Origin: Deltaproteobacteria bacterium | GTDB lineage: Bacteria; Desulfobacterota; BSN033; WVXP01 | Assembly (NCBI GenBank): GCA_019308905.1 | Contig: JAFDHF010000012.1 | Location: forward strand, 1 to 60,664 | Length of the DNA stretch: 60,664 nucleotides | Direction: 5' to 3' | In this document: piece after piece, positions 51,158-60,562 of the stretch | Layout: each line of letters begins with the position of its first letter | Numbering within the stretch: the first letter of the stretch is position 1 | Made by a program: the position numbers and the translations under genes | The notes under the pieces: generated by a model | Databases searched by the model: none | Told to the model about the DNA's origin: nothing | The model's input: the letters and a program-made list of their open reading frames with translations, nothing else

Positions 51158-52506
51158 AGGGACAGGTAGTGGAGGCACTCGAGAGAGAAGAGAAAACCGG
51201 AAGAGCCCTGGGGCGGTCAGCAGCTCCGGTTGAAGGGATCCGGCTCCTCAAGGCGGCCTTTTCCGCCTTCAACACGGCAACGGCACGACTCGAAAGGTCC
51301 TATCAGGATCTGGAGGAGAGGGTCCGCTCCCTGAACCGAGCCCTGGAAGAGAAAAACAGAGAACTCGAGAGAAACCTCGAAGAGACGGAAAAGGTGAGGG
51401 GTTATCTCCATAACATCCTGGAGAGTCTCGATTCCGGGGTCATCGTTCTGGATCGATCGGGCACGGTAACCAGAGGAAACGGCGCGGTTCGGATCATCAC
51501 CGGCTATGATACGAGCGAAATCATGGGCAGGGATCTGTCCGAGCTCGGCGTTTTCAACGATTCATTCAGGAAATTCCTCAGAAGGATCATGGCCAATCCG
51601 GCACAGCGGTGCAACTGTGAGACCGAAATCACACAAAAGGACGGCACACCGTTACAGATCAGTTTCTCCTCCTCGCCCATGAGATCCTCACAGGGTGCGA
51701 TATCGGGACGGGTGATCGTGCTTCAGGATATCGAGCGGCTCAAGGCCCTGGAGGAGCAAGCACAGCGTACAAGTCGTTTGAATGCAATGGGCGAAATGGC
51801 GGCCCGGATCGCCCACGAGATTCGAAATCCCTTGGGTAGCATCGAACTGTTCGCATCCATCCTGAGAAGGGAGTTGGAGGGTGAGCGGAAGAATATGGCC
51901 GAACACCTGATAAACGGGGTGAAAACACTCAACACGGTTCTCACCAACCTTCTCTACTTCTTTCGTGGACCCCTTGAACCTGCCTGGACCGATATCGATC
52001 TCCACGAGTTTCTTTCGGATTTTCTGGATGAGATGAGTGAGGTGATGGAGAAGAACGGGATAGAACTCAAGAAGGACTTCTCCACGGGGCCCATCTTCCT
52101 GAGGGGAGACCCGGAGCTGTTGAAACAGCTCTTTCTGAACCTTCAGCTCAACGCGATCCAGGCCATGCCTCACGGGGGGGCCATGGAGGTCTCTACGCGG
52201 TTGATCAGAGGGAAGGTAGAGATCCTGACGCCCGAACCGAGCGATTCTCCCCCCGCCGATATCCTTGAAGTGCGAGTTTCAGATACGGGCCCCGGTATTC
52301 CGGAAGCGCTTCAGTCCCGGATCTTCGATCCCTTTTTCACAACCCGCGACCGAGGGGCCGGCCTCGGCCTGGCAATTGTCCATAACATCATGGAAGCCCA
52401 CGGGGGGACGGTTCGTGTTGCCCCAGGCAAGCATGGGGGGGCGAACTTCGTAATGACTTTCCCTTTGAGCGGGAGAGACGCAGAAGCGGATAGAGGAGCT
52501 GTGTGA
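51154..52506 (+). CDS. PAS domain histidine kinase (AtoS/FlrB-like)
   Basis: A 450-aa soluble kinase. Coiled coil (about 45-85), PAS domain (about 85-195, GYLHNILESLDSGVIVLDRS), HisKA with His221 in ARIAHEIRNPLGSIELF, and HATPase with N box (LNLQLNAIQAMP), DTGPGIP and GAGLGLAIVHNIMEAHGG. There is no membrane segment, as in FlrB/FleS of flagellar cascades. It starts at GTG 51154, overlapping the previous stop, and ends in overlap with the regulator gene. It should phosphorylate the regulator that follows. Confidence 0.93.
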   Translation: MKGQVVEALEREEKTGRALGRSAAPVEGIRLLKAAFSAFNTATARLERSYQDLEERVRSLNRALEEKNRELERNLEETEKVRGYLHNILESLDSGVIVLDRSGTVTRGNGAVRIITGYDTSEIMGRDLSELGVFNDSFRKFLRRIMANPAQRCNCETEITQKDGTPLQISFSSSPMRSSQGAISGRVIVLQDIERLKALEEQAQRTSRLNAMGEMAARIAHEIRNPLGSIELFASILRRELEGERKNMAEHLINGVKTLNTVLTNLLYFFRGPLEPAWTDIDLHEFLSDFLDEMSEVMEKNGIELKKDFSTGPIFLRGDPELLKQLFLNLQLNAIQAMPHGGAMEVSTRLIRGKVEILTPEPSDSPPADILEVRVSDTGPGIPEALQSRIFDPFFTTRDRGAGLGLAIVHNIMEAHGGTVRVAPGKHGGANFVMTFPLSGRDAEADRGAV

Positions 52507-52508
52507 AT

Positions 52509-53885
52509 ATGGAAAAAAACCAGATTCTCGTTGTGGATGACGAAGGAAGCATGAGGCTGGCCCTTTCCGAGGCGCTGAGACGGGGGGGATACGCCGTCGA
52601 TACTGCGGCGGACGGCTTTGATGCTCTTCAGAAGTTCAGGACGGACCGGTTCCATATGGTCATCACGGACGTGAAGATGCCGAAAATGAACGGTCTCGAT
52701 GTTCTCAGGGAGATAAAGCGGATATCTCCGAGAACACCGGTCATCATGGTGACGGCTTACGGAACGATTCAGAACGCCGTAGATGCGATGAAGGAGGGTG
52801 CCTCGGACTACATCCTCAAACCCTTCTCCTATGAAGACCTGGAGTCGGCTGTGAAACGGGTGATGACCACTCAGGGACGGGGAGCGGAACAGGGGCGTGG
52901 CACACTCGGTTCGGTCCGGTCAAAGAGCCGGACTATTGTGACTCAGAACCGAGAGATGCAGAAGCTCCTGGAATTGGCCAGAAACATCGCTCCCAGCAAC
53001 GCCACCGTTCTGATTCAAGGGGAGAGCGGGACTGGAAAGGAACTCCTGGCCAGATTCATCTTCGAAAACAGTCCCAGACGCGACAAGCCCTTTGTGGCGA
53101 TAAACTGTGCGGCCGTTCCCGAGAACCTTCTTGAGAGTGAACTCTTCGGTCACGAGAAGGGCTCCTTTACCGGAGCGGTGAGCCAGAGAATCGGAAAGTT
53201 TGAGATGGCCCACCACGGGACCATCCTTCTCGATGAAATCGGGGAGATGAGCCTTCAACTCCAGGCAAAGCTCTTGAGAGTCCTTCAGGAGTTCGAGCTG
53301 GATCGCATCGGTGGAAAGGGACCTATCAGTATCGATGTCCGTGTGATCGCCACCACCAACGAGGATCTCCACCGGGCCGTAGCGGAAGGCAGGTTTAGAG
53401 AGGACCTCTTCTACCGGCTCAACGTGATCCCCTTGACTCTTCCACCTCTCAGGGAGAGGAAGGAGGACATCCCCCTGCTGGTGGATCACTTTTTGAAGAA
53501 GATAGCCGAGAGGGGCGGGCCGAGGAGAGAGGTCGTCATATCCCAGGAGGGCCGGGCTCTGCTGCTCAAATACGATTGGAAGGGCAACGTGAGGGAGTTG
53601 GAGAATTTTGTTGAACGGGCGGCTCTCGTCTGCGAAGACGGGGTTATCTACCCGAGACACTTTTTTCTCGACGGGACCGTGAAACCGCGGACAGAGTCGC
53701 GTGGGGTACCGGTGGGTTCGACACTAAAGGAGATGGAGAGACAGCTCATCCTCAAGACCCTGGAGGAGGTGGAAGGCAACCGGACTCGTGCGGCAAAAGT
53801 TCTGGGTATCAGCATCAGGACGCTGAGAAACAAGCTGAACGAATACAGGGCCGAGGCAGGTGAGAAGGGGGAAAAATTTGCCTAG
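52509..53885 (+). CDS. NtrC-family sigma-54-dependent response regulator (FlrC-like, third of three)
   Basis: About 458 aa. Receiver ([20 protein letters not shown], phospho-Asp in [13 protein letters not shown]), AAA+ (Walker [25 protein letters not shown]), the GSFTGA contact loop, and a Fis-type HTH ([19 protein letters not shown]). It starts at ATG 52509; GTG 52503, within the kinase stop overlap, is equally possible. It is paired with the kinase at 51154 and immediately precedes the sigma-54 promoter of flgB, so it is the likely activator of the flagellar operon. Confidence 0.94.
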   Translation: MEKNQILVVDDEGSMRLALSEALRRGGYAVDTAADGFDALQKFRTDRFHMVITDVKMPKMNGLDVLREIKRISPRTPVIMVTAYGTIQNAVDAMKEGASDYILKPFSYEDLESAVKRVMTTQGRGAEQGRGTLGSVRSKSRTIVTQNREMQKLLELARNIAPSNATVLIQGESGTGKELLARFIFENSPRRDKPFVAINCAAVPENLLESELFGHEKGSFTGAVSQRIGKFEMAHHGTILLDEIGEMSLQLQAKLLRVLQEFELDRIGGKGPISIDVRVIATTNEDLHRAVAEGRFREDLFYRLNVIPLTLPPLRERKEDIPLLVDHFLKKIAERGGPRREVVISQEGRALLLKYDWKGNVRELENFVERAALVCEDGVIYPRHFFLDGTVKPRTESRGVPVGSTLKEMERQLILKTLEEVEGNRTRAAKVLGISIRTLRNKLNEYRAEAGEKGEKFA

Positions 53886-54120
53886 CCTAAGGTGGAGAAG
53901 ACCCCAGAAGGAGCCGGGTCGGAGCCTACAGGAATCTGGGGACGGGCGATCCGTTGCGGGGGAGGAAGGCCGGTAGACCACGGGCGGAATCGTCGTAGAA
54001 GAAGATTAGTCTTAAATTGCAAATGGTTACACTTATAGATGTTGTAGAGCGGCCCCTGGGGCCTACGGCGCGTGGAGCCGCCCTTGGAAGTCGTTGTCGT
54101 GAGTTGACCGCCGGCCGTCT
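53886..54120. other. spacer upstream of the flgB promoter
   Basis: About 235 nt of non-coding DNA between the FlrC-like gene and the sigma-54 promoter. Activator sites of the FlrC-like regulator would be expected here, but I cannot name a repeat with confidence. Confidence 0.35.
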
Positions 54121-54136
54121 TGGTATGTCGATTGCT
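54121..54136 (+). promoter_or_regulatory. sigma-54 promoter of the flgB-fliJ operon
   Basis: TGGTAT-N5-TTGCT with GG (54122-54123) and GC (54134-54135) 12 bp apart. Expected start about 54147, 90 nt before the flgB ATG at 54238. The -24 has T for the consensus C, as at 30182. Confidence 0.65.
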
Positions 54137-54237
54137 ATCCCGGAAGTGGGGATTTCCGGACCCGCGGAACACCGGATCCAGGAGGAGGCACGAGGTATGC
54201 ATCGAGAACCGGGACGGATAGGTACACGGAGAAAGAG

Positions 54238-54642
54238 ATGGATATTTTTGACAACACCATCTTACTTCTGAGAGAGGCTCTCAATCTGCGGTCGGCCCGC
54301 CATGAGATACTTGCCGCCAATATCGCCAACGGAGACACCCCAGGCTACAGGGCTCTGGACCTGGCCTTTGAGAAGGAACTCCGCGAGGCATGGGTCTCCT
54401 CAAAGGGGATTGCACTTGTCAAGACCAATCCGAGGCATATCTCCTCTGCCCTGTCTCCCCTGTCCGTGGCCGGTCGAATCGAAGTCGGAAGGCCGGTGTC
54501 CATGGGGATGGATCAGAACTCCGTCGATATGGACCGGGAGATGGTGAAGCTGGCCGAGAACAGCCTGATGTATGAGGCCACGGTTCAGATGTTGATAAAG
54601 AAGTTTCGATATCTCAAAGATGCCATCCGAGAGGGGAGGTAG
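54238..54642 (+). CDS. flgB: flagellar basal-body rod protein FlgB
   Basis: A 134-aa proximal rod protein. It has the N-terminal flagellar rod motif in SARHEILAANIANGDTPGYRA and the C-terminal heptad region NSLMYEATVQMLIKKFRYLK. It assembles between the MS ring and the distal rod. It starts at ATG 54238 behind GGAGAAAGAG and is the first gene of the operon behind a sigma-54 promoter. flgC follows by 5 nt. Confidence 0.96.
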   Translation: MDIFDNTILLLREALNLRSARHEILAANIANGDTPGYRALDLAFEKELREAWVSSKGIALVKTNPRHISSALSPLSVAGRIEVGRPVSMGMDQNSVDMDREMVKLAENSLMYEATVQMLIKKFRYLKDAIREGR

Positions 54643-54647
54643 AAGCA

Positions 54648-55085
54648 ATGGACTTCTTTGATTCCCTGGACATCAGCGCGTCTGGTCTTGTTGCCCAGAG
54701 GGTTAGGATGAACGTGATAGCCTCGAACCTCGCCAACGTGGAGACGACCCGGACCGCTCAGGGGGGGCCGTACAGGAGGCAGGACGTGGTCTTCCGGGCT
54801 GTTCCCCTGTCCCCTTCGTTCGGTGAAGCGTTCAGGCATGCCCTGGACGGGCGGCTATCCGAGGTCGAGGTAGTCGACATTGTGACGGACCGGAGACCAC
54901 CCAAGAGGCTGTATGCCCCGAGCCACCCCGATGCGGACGCCTCGGGGTACGTGGCCGTTCCAAACATCAATGTCATCGAAGAGATGGTCAACATGCTATC
55001 GGCCACCCGGTCCTATGAGGCCAACGTGACGGCCATCCAGTCGGCCAAGAGCATGGCCTTGAGGGCCCTGGAGATAGCAAGATAG
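54648..55085 (+). CDS. flgC: flagellar basal-body rod protein FlgC
   Basis: A 145-aa rod protein with the N-terminal motif LVAQRVRMNVIASNLANVET and the C-terminal signature INVIEEMVNMLSATRSYEAN. It starts at ATG 54648 behind GGGGAGG. It lies between flgB and fliE as in most flagellar operons. Confidence 0.97.
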   Translation: MDFFDSLDISASGLVAQRVRMNVIASNLANVETTRTAQGGPYRRQDVVFRAVPLSPSFGEAFRHALDGRLSEVEVVDIVTDRRPPKRLYAPSHPDADASGYVAVPNINVIEEMVNMLSATRSYEANVTAIQSAKSMALRALEIAR

Positions 55086-55099
55086 GGGAGTGGAGCGTC

Positions 55100-55399
55100 A
55101 TGAAGGAGATGAGGATTCATCCCTCCCAGACAGTGGCTGGAAAGCCCCTGAAAAGGGGGCAGGAACCTGCCAGAGGAGAGAAGTCCTTCGGGCAGATTCT
55201 CAAGGAGTCGATCGAGGAGGTCAATCGGCTCCAGGGAGCCGCGGACCATGCAATCGAGGAACTGACCGTGGGAGGGACCAAGAACATCCATGAGACCATG
55301 ATCGCCCTGGAAAAGGCCGAGATCTCTTTCAAGCTCATGCTCCAGGTGCGGAACAAGATCCTCGAAGCCTACCACGAGGTGATGCGGATGAACGTGTAA
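55100..55399 (+). CDS. fliE: flagellar hook-basal body protein FliE
   Basis: A 99-aa MS-ring/rod adaptor. Conserved C-terminal half: ETMIALEKAEISFKLMLQVR and KILEAYHEVMRMNV. The basic N-terminus is variable. It starts at ATG 55100; an internal ATG three codons on is an alternative. It follows flgC by 14 nt. Confidence 0.96.
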   Translation: MKEMRIHPSQTVAGKPLKRGQEPARGEKSFGQILKESIEEVNRLQGAADHAIEELTVGGTKNIHETMIALEKAEISFKLMLQVRNKILEAYHEVMRMNV

Positions 55400-55426
55400 G
55401 GAGGCGCCTGAAGGCGGGACCGGACG

Positions 55427-57013
55427 ATGGCTTCACCAGGGCAGTTCTTCAGTCGATTGACCCATGGCTTCAAGGGCCTTTCTCCTATCCAGAGGGTGAT
55501 CTTCGTCCTCGTGGTAGGTGGAGGATTGATCGGTGTGATTCTCCTGGGTGTCTGGGCCAATAGGCCGGAATATGGTCTTCTCTATTCCAAGCTTTCCGAG
55601 AAGGACGCGGCCAGTGTGGTCTCAAAGCTGAAGGAGATGAAGATCCCGTATCGTTTGGAAGGGGGCGGCCATTCGATTCTTGTTCCCTCGGACAAGATCT
55701 ATGAAACCCGGCTCCAGCTCGCGGCCGGCGGGCTCCCCGAGGGAGGAGGGGTCGGCTTTGAGATCTTTGACAAGACGAACTTCGGGATGACCGAGTTTGT
55801 TCAGCGGCTGAACTACCAGCGGGCTCTCCAGGGAGAACTCTCCAGGACGATCACCGAGTTCCCGGAGGTTGAGACATGCAGGGTCCATCTCTCCATTCCC
55901 AAGAAGTCCCTCTTTGTGGAAGACCAGGAAGATGCCAGAGCCTCGGTGATCCTCAAACTCAAACAGGGGAGAAGTCTCAATCTCAACCAGGTCAGGGGGA
56001 TCATACATCTCGTCGCGAGCAGTGCCGAGCGGCTCAGGCCGGAAAACATCACCGTTGTCGACACCGAGGGGCGTGTCCTCTCGGAGGGAGGAGACTCGGA
56101 CCCTCTGGCCCGGTTGGGCCAGTCCCAACTGGAGTTTCAGAACAACCTGGAGCGTGCCCTCGAGAAGAGGGTCCAGTCCATGCTGGAGAAAGCCTTGGGG
56201 CCGAATCGGGCCATTGTCAGGGCTTCGGTGGATCTTGATTTCAAACAGATAGAGGAGACCGAAGAGACCTTCGACCCGGAGGCGCCTGTGGTGAGAAGCG
56301 AACAGCGGTCAGAGGAGAAGACCAGGGGTGGATATCCGGGGTCATCGGGAATTCCGGGTGTGCGCTCAAACGTCCCCCCTGGGCAGGGACCTGTCCGGAC
56401 GGCGGGCTCCTCAAGCTTCCAGAAAATCAACGAGACCATAAACTACGAGATCAACCGCAAGACCCGACGGATTGTTCAACCCACCGGCCGGATCAAGAAG
56501 CTCTCCGTTGCTGTCCTGCTCGACGGATCATATCAGAAGGTGAAAGGGAAGGACGGCAGCATCGTTTCCAAGTATGTTCCCCGGACGGCCGAGGAGATGA
56601 AACGTTACGAGAGCATCGTGAAGAAAGCCGTGGGATACAATGCGGACCGGGGCGACCAAGTGGAGGTGGCCAATATCTCCTTTCAAAGGATGACCACAGG
56701 GGATGAGCAGCCGGACCCCTGGGTCGGGCTGGAGAGACAGCGATTCCTGTCGGGCCTCATCCGCCACGTTGTTACGCTCCTCTCTCTGGTGCTCTTCTTC
56801 GTTCTGATCCTGAGACCCATGGTGAGGTGGCTCACCGAAAGGCAAGGGGAGCTTGAAGCACGGCAGATGCTTCCCCACCGGGTTGAAGAACTCCAGGCCG
56901 GTGTTCCCCGTCTTGCCGGCCCGGAGGAATCCCCGAATCGTCAAAAACTGATCGAACTGGCCACGGCTGACCAAGAGAGATTTGCACGGATGGTGGAGGC
57001 ATGGCTGGAGTAG
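55427..57013 (+). CDS. fliF: flagellar MS-ring protein FliF
   Basis: A 528-aa ring protein. Transmembrane segment 1 is about 21-43 (IFVLVVGGGLIGVILLGVWA). The periplasmic YscJ-like domains have YGLLYSKLSEKDAASVVSKL and GFEIFDKTNFGMTEFVQRLN. A second transmembrane segment is near 445-465 (HVVTLLSLVLFFVLILRPMV), and the C-terminal FliG-binding tail ends LATADQERFARMVEAWLE. It starts at ATG 55427. The last 13 nt overlap fliG. Confidence 0.97.
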   Translation: MASPGQFFSRLTHGFKGLSPIQRVIFVLVVGGGLIGVILLGVWANRPEYGLLYSKLSEKDAASVVSKLKEMKIPYRLEGGGHSILVPSDKIYETRLQLAAGGLPEGGGVGFEIFDKTNFGMTEFVQRLNYQRALQGELSRTITEFPEVETCRVHLSIPKKSLFVEDQEDARASVILKLKQGRSLNLNQVRGIIHLVASSAERLRPENITVVDTEGRVLSEGGDSDPLARLGQSQLEFQNNLERALEKRVQSMLEKALGPNRAIVRASVDLDFKQIEETEETFDPEAPVVRSEQRSEEKTRGGYPGSSGIPGVRSNVPPGQGPVRTAGSSSFQKINETINYEINRKTRRIVQPTGRIKKLSVAVLLDGSYQKVKGKDGSIVSKYVPRTAEEMKRYESIVKKAVGYNADRGDQVEVANISFQRMTTGDEQPDPWVGLERQRFLSGLIRHVVTLLSLVLFFVLILRPMVRWLTERQGELEARQMLPHRVEELQAGVPRLAGPEESPNRQKLIELATADQERFARMVEAWLE

Positions 57014-57987
57014 AAAAGGGGTCCGGCCTCTCCAAGGAAGAAAAGGTGGCCATTCTGGTCTCTTCCCTGGGAGAGGATCTGGCAGGGCAGATTCTTGCAA
57101 ATATGAGCTCCGCCAGTGCCAAGAAGCTCCAGGACCTGCTTGCTGCTCTCGGCCCTGTCAGCAGAGAACTCGTCGACAGGGTAACCGGGGAGTTCGTCCA
57201 CTTCGTGGTTAACAGAGAGAGGCGTGGCAGGGCCTTGCCGGAAGGGGAGGGACAGGGCAGAGATGACGAGCAGGCACGTCAGGAGAAGAAAGAGAGGTCG
57301 TTGTTCGAGGTTCTCGAAAAGATGGAACCCAAGGTTCTGGCCGATTTCACCAGGGGAGAGCATCCCCAGACAATAGCCCTGATCCTTGCTCACCTGGAAC
57401 CGGAAAAGGCCGGGCAGGTTCTTTCAGACCTTCCCGAGGAGCTGCAATCGGACGTTGTCTTGAGGCTGGCCCATCTGGAGACCGTGCCTTCCGCCGCGGT
57501 AAAGGAAGTTGCGGAAGCCCTGGAGGACCAGGTGGAGTCCGTGGGTACCGTCGAGAAGCGGATAGGGGGGATCAAGGTGGTGGCGGACATCCTCAACCAG
57601 GCCGGCAGAGGCGTGGAGAAGAACATCCTGTCTCGGATAGAAGAGACCGACGCGGAGCTGTCCGAACGGATCAAACAGGATATGTTCACCTTTGAGGATC
57701 TGGCCAACGTGGACGACCGCGGGATGCAGGAGATTCTCAAGGAGATCACCAGCCAGGAACTTGCTCTTGCCTTGAAGGCCGCAACCGATGAGATCAAAGA
57801 GAAGGTCTTCAGGAACATGTCGGAAAGAGCCGCGGAAATGCTCCGGGAGGATATCGAGGCCCTGGGGCCCACCCGGCTGTCCGACGTGGAAAAGGCTCAG
57901 CAGGCCATAACCCGCGCCGCCCTGAAGCTCGAGGGGGAAGGAAAGATCGTGGTTGGGGGCCGGGGAAAGGAGGAGGTCCTTGTCTAG
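57001..57987 (+). CDS. fliG: flagellar motor switch protein FliG
   Basis: A 328-aa switch protein of three helical domains. The N-terminal FliF-binding part has KEEKVAILVSSLGEDLAGQI, the middle has EHPQTIALILAHLEPEKAG, and the C-terminal torque helix region has MFTFEDLANVDDRGMQEIL, then KVFRNMSERAAEMLREDIEA. The charged residues that face MotA are in place. It starts at ATG 57001 within the last codons of fliF and ends within the start of fliH. Confidence 0.97.
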   Translation: MAGVEKGSGLSKEEKVAILVSSLGEDLAGQILANMSSASAKKLQDLLAALGPVSRELVDRVTGEFVHFVVNRERRGRALPEGEGQGRDDEQARQEKKERSLFEVLEKMEPKVLADFTRGEHPQTIALILAHLEPEKAGQVLSDLPEELQSDVVLRLAHLETVPSAAVKEVAEALEDQVESVGTVEKRIGGIKVVADILNQAGRGVEKNILSRIEETDAELSERIKQDMFTFEDLANVDDRGMQEILKEITSQELALALKAATDEIKEKVFRNMSERAAEMLREDIEALGPTRLSDVEKAQQAITRAALKLEGEGKIVVGGRGKEEVLV

Positions 57988-58750
57988 TATCTTCAAGGGG
58001 CGTGAAATCGAAGAACTTCCCTTAAGGCCTTACCACCTCAGGGAGGTTGCAGCAGACGGTCCCATTGAGAGGCCGGCTCAGCCGGCCTTCGAAGAATTGG
58101 GGATGGGTGATCCAAGGGAAGAGTCCGCTGGTGCATCCCAGCGTGAAGGCCCCGGGCCTGAGGAGGTTGAAAGGGAGAGGATCGACCGTATCGAGAAGGA
58201 GGCCTATGAGAAGGCCTTCAGACTCGGAGAAAAGGCGGGTATCGAAAGAGGAGAGCGCATGTTCAGATCCGCTGTCCAGAGCCTCACCCAAGCGGCCGAG
58301 CAGTTGAGAGGACTGAAGGAGGAGTTCTACCAGCGTGTCGAGGGAGAGATAGTCGACCTGGTTCTGGCCACTGCCCGGAAGGTGGTTCAGAGAGAGATGG
58401 ACGACAAGAAGGATGCTGTCCTCCGCATTGTTAAAGAGGCCATCGCCAAAGCGGTGGACCGCGAGCGGATCCGGGTGACCATAAATCCCGCCGACTTCGA
58501 CTTCGTCCATGCCCACAAGGCCGATATCGTCCAGGCCGTAGACGGGATCAAACACCTGGTGATCGAGAAAGACGAATCGATCTGCCGGGGCGGGGCCATC
58601 GTAGAGAGTGATTACGGTACCATCGACGCGAGGATCGAACGGCAGTTCGACGAGGTGGAGAAGGCGCTGAGGCGGCAGGTGGGGGAAAAGCATCCGGCCC
58701 CGGGCCGGGACGGGACGACTGAGGCGGAAAAGGGGGCGGGCAGGGAATAG
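57980..58750 (+). CDS. fliH: flagellar export ATPase regulator FliH
   Basis: A 256-aa FliH/HrpE-like stator. Acidic variable N-terminus, a central coiled coil (EKEAYEKAFRLGEKAGIERG, the GxxxG-type repeat region) and a C-terminal conserved domain (VLATARKVVQREMDDKKDAV, INPADFDFVHAHKADI, CRGGAIVESDYGTIDARIER). It starts at TTG 57980 with GGAGG close upstream, overlapping the fliG stop. It binds FliI and FliN at the export gate. Confidence 0.92.
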   Translation: MSSIFKGREIEELPLRPYHLREVAADGPIERPAQPAFEELGMGDPREESAGASQREGPGPEEVERERIDRIEKEAYEKAFRLGEKAGIERGERMFRSAVQSLTQAAEQLRGLKEEFYQRVEGEIVDLVLATARKVVQREMDDKKDAVLRIVKEAIAKAVDRERIRVTINPADFDFVHAHKADIVQAVDGIKHLVIEKDESICRGGAIVESDYGTIDARIERQFDEVEKALRRQVGEKHPAPGRDGTTEAEKGAGRE

Positions 58751-58778
58751 CAGCCGCTGCATCCCTCAGGAATTCGAA

Positions 58779-60104
58779 ATGGCAGTATCGATCGACTTCC
58801 AGAAGTACCACGAGACGCTGAGGAGACTCTCAACGGTGCGGGTCCACGGGAGGGTGACGCGAGTTACCGGCCTAATCGTGGAAGGCCACGGTCCCGCCAG
58901 TTCGGTGGGCAGCCAGTGCCTTATCTACCCGAAACGGTCGGATCAGCCCATTCCCGCCGAGGTGGTGGGTTTCAGGGACAGCCGGATCCTCTTGATGCCC
59001 CTCGGCGAGATCCGTGGAATCGGCCCTGGGAGTGAAATCGTCAGTCTCGAGGGGAGAGCGGTTTTCAGCCTCGATGAATCGATCCTGGGCAGGATCGTCG
59101 ACGGGAGAGGAGATCCCCTCGACGGTGGCCCGCCGGTGGCGGGCCGGTATGAATACCCCATCTACGGCAGAACCATAAATCCCCTGAAGCGGGCAAGGAT
59201 CGAACAACCTCTGGCCTTGGGCATTCGCGCCATAGACGGTCTTCTGACCTGTGCCAGAGGTCAGCGCCTGGGAATATTTTCGGGATCGGGGGTGGGCAAG
59301 AGCGTGCTTCTCGGGATGATCGCTCGGAACACCGAGGCGGACGTAAACGTGATTGCCCTCATCGGCGAGAGGGGAAGGGAGGTTCGAGAATTCATCGAGA
59401 GAGACCTGGGAGAGGAGGGACTGAGAAGGTCTGTCGTCGTCGCTGCAACGTCCGACCAGCCCCCCCTTATCAGGATGCGGGGTGCTTTCATAGCCACCAC
59501 CATTGCCGAGTATTTTCGTGACCTGGGCAAACACGTGATTCTCATGGTCGACTCGATCACGAGATTCTCCATGTCACAGCGCGAGGTGGGACTGGCAGTG
59601 GGGGAGCCTCCTACCACAAAGGGATATACCCCGACCGTCTTCAACACGCTTCCAAAGCTCATGGAAAGGGCAGGCTATTCGGACACCGGTGGCAGTATCA
59701 CCGGCCTCTATGCAGTTCTCGTGGAAGGGGACGATCTCAACGACCCCATCGCCGATGCGGCTCGATCCATACTGGACGGTCACATCGTCCTTTCCCGCGA
59801 TTTAGCCGCGCAGGGGCACTATCCGGCGATCGACGTACTTCAGAGTGTCAGCAGGCTCATGAAGGAGACCGTATCGGAGGAACACAGACGGCTGGCCAGC
59901 CAGCTGATTGCCACCCTGGCCGTCTACCGCAGATCGGAAGACCTTATCAACATAGGCGCCTACGTGGCAGGGAGTAACCCGAAGATAGACTATGCAATCA
60001 AGATGGTGGATCCCATCAACCGGTTCCTCCAGCAGAGGGTGGACGACCGGGTGGACTTTGAACAGACCTTGGAAGAACTCCGGGCTCTTTTGAAGAAGGG
60101 GTAG
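58779..60104 (+). CDS. fliI: flagellum-specific ATP synthase FliI
   Basis: A 441-aa export ATPase of the F1-beta/type III family. Walker A is in GIFSGSGVGKSVLLGMIARN and Walker B in HVILMVDSITRFSMSQREVG, with the conserved GEPPTTKGYTPTVFNTLPKL and GSITGLYAVLVEGDDLNDPI. It forms the hexamer that unloads export substrates. It starts at ATG 58779, 29 nt after fliH. Confidence 0.98.
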   Translation: MAVSIDFQKYHETLRRLSTVRVHGRVTRVTGLIVEGHGPASSVGSQCLIYPKRSDQPIPAEVVGFRDSRILLMPLGEIRGIGPGSEIVSLEGRAVFSLDESILGRIVDGRGDPLDGGPPVAGRYEYPIYGRTINPLKRARIEQPLALGIRAIDGLLTCARGQRLGIFSGSGVGKSVLLGMIARNTEADVNVIALIGERGREVREFIERDLGEEGLRRSVVVAATSDQPPLIRMRGAFIATTIAEYFRDLGKHVILMVDSITRFSMSQREVGLAVGEPPTTKGYTPTVFNTLPKLMERAGYSDTGGSITGLYAVLVEGDDLNDPIADAARSILDGHIVLSRDLAAQGHYPAIDVLQSVSRLMKETVSEEHRRLASQLIATLAVYRRSEDLINIGAYVAGSNPKIDYAIKMVDPINRFLQQRVDDRVDFEQTLEELRALLKKG

Positions 60105-60108
60105 GCTT

Positions 60109-60561
60109 TTGTTTCGTTTTAACCTCCAGCAGGTATTGGATTTCCGCCGGCAGAGAGAAGAGAAGATGGAACTCGAACTGGCCGAAGCGAGGCGGGTCAT
60201 GGAGCGCGAGCAGGAGAGACTCGCCTTTTTCCGGGATCGCCAGGCACACTATCAGAGGGAGCTGGCCGAGCGGCAGAGGCAAGGTATGGAGACCGCGGAG
60301 GCGGCCCTATACAGCGCCTACATACGGTTTCTCAGGGAAAAGATCGAATGGCAGATGGAGGCCGTGGAGACGGCCAGAAAGCAGGTGGAAACGAAAAAGG
60401 AAGAGGTTCTGGCGGCCAGGATGGACCGGAAGGTCCTCGATCGCCTCCGGTCCAGGCGCCACCGGGCGTTTCTCGAAGATACCAGAAGGGAAGAGACGAG
60501 GCGCCTTGACGAGGTCGCCCTGGGAAGATTCGAGGCAAGGCTCAGGGACAGGAGAGGCTAG
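60109..60561 (+). CDS. fliJ: flagellar export protein FliJ
   Basis: A 150-aa, almost wholly coiled-coil protein with the family start MFRFNLQQVLDFRRQREEKM and many Arg/Glu heptads. It sits in the centre of the FliI ring and activates it. The start is TTG 60109, four nt after the fliI stop, behind AAGGGG. Confidence 0.9.
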   Translation: MFRFNLQQVLDFRRQREEKMELELAEARRVMEREQERLAFFRDRQAHYQRELAERQRQGMETAEAALYSAYIRFLREKIEWQMEAVETARKQVETKKEEVLAARMDRKVLDRLRSRRHRAFLEDTRREETRRLDEVALGRFEARLRDRRG

Positions 60562-60562
60562 C

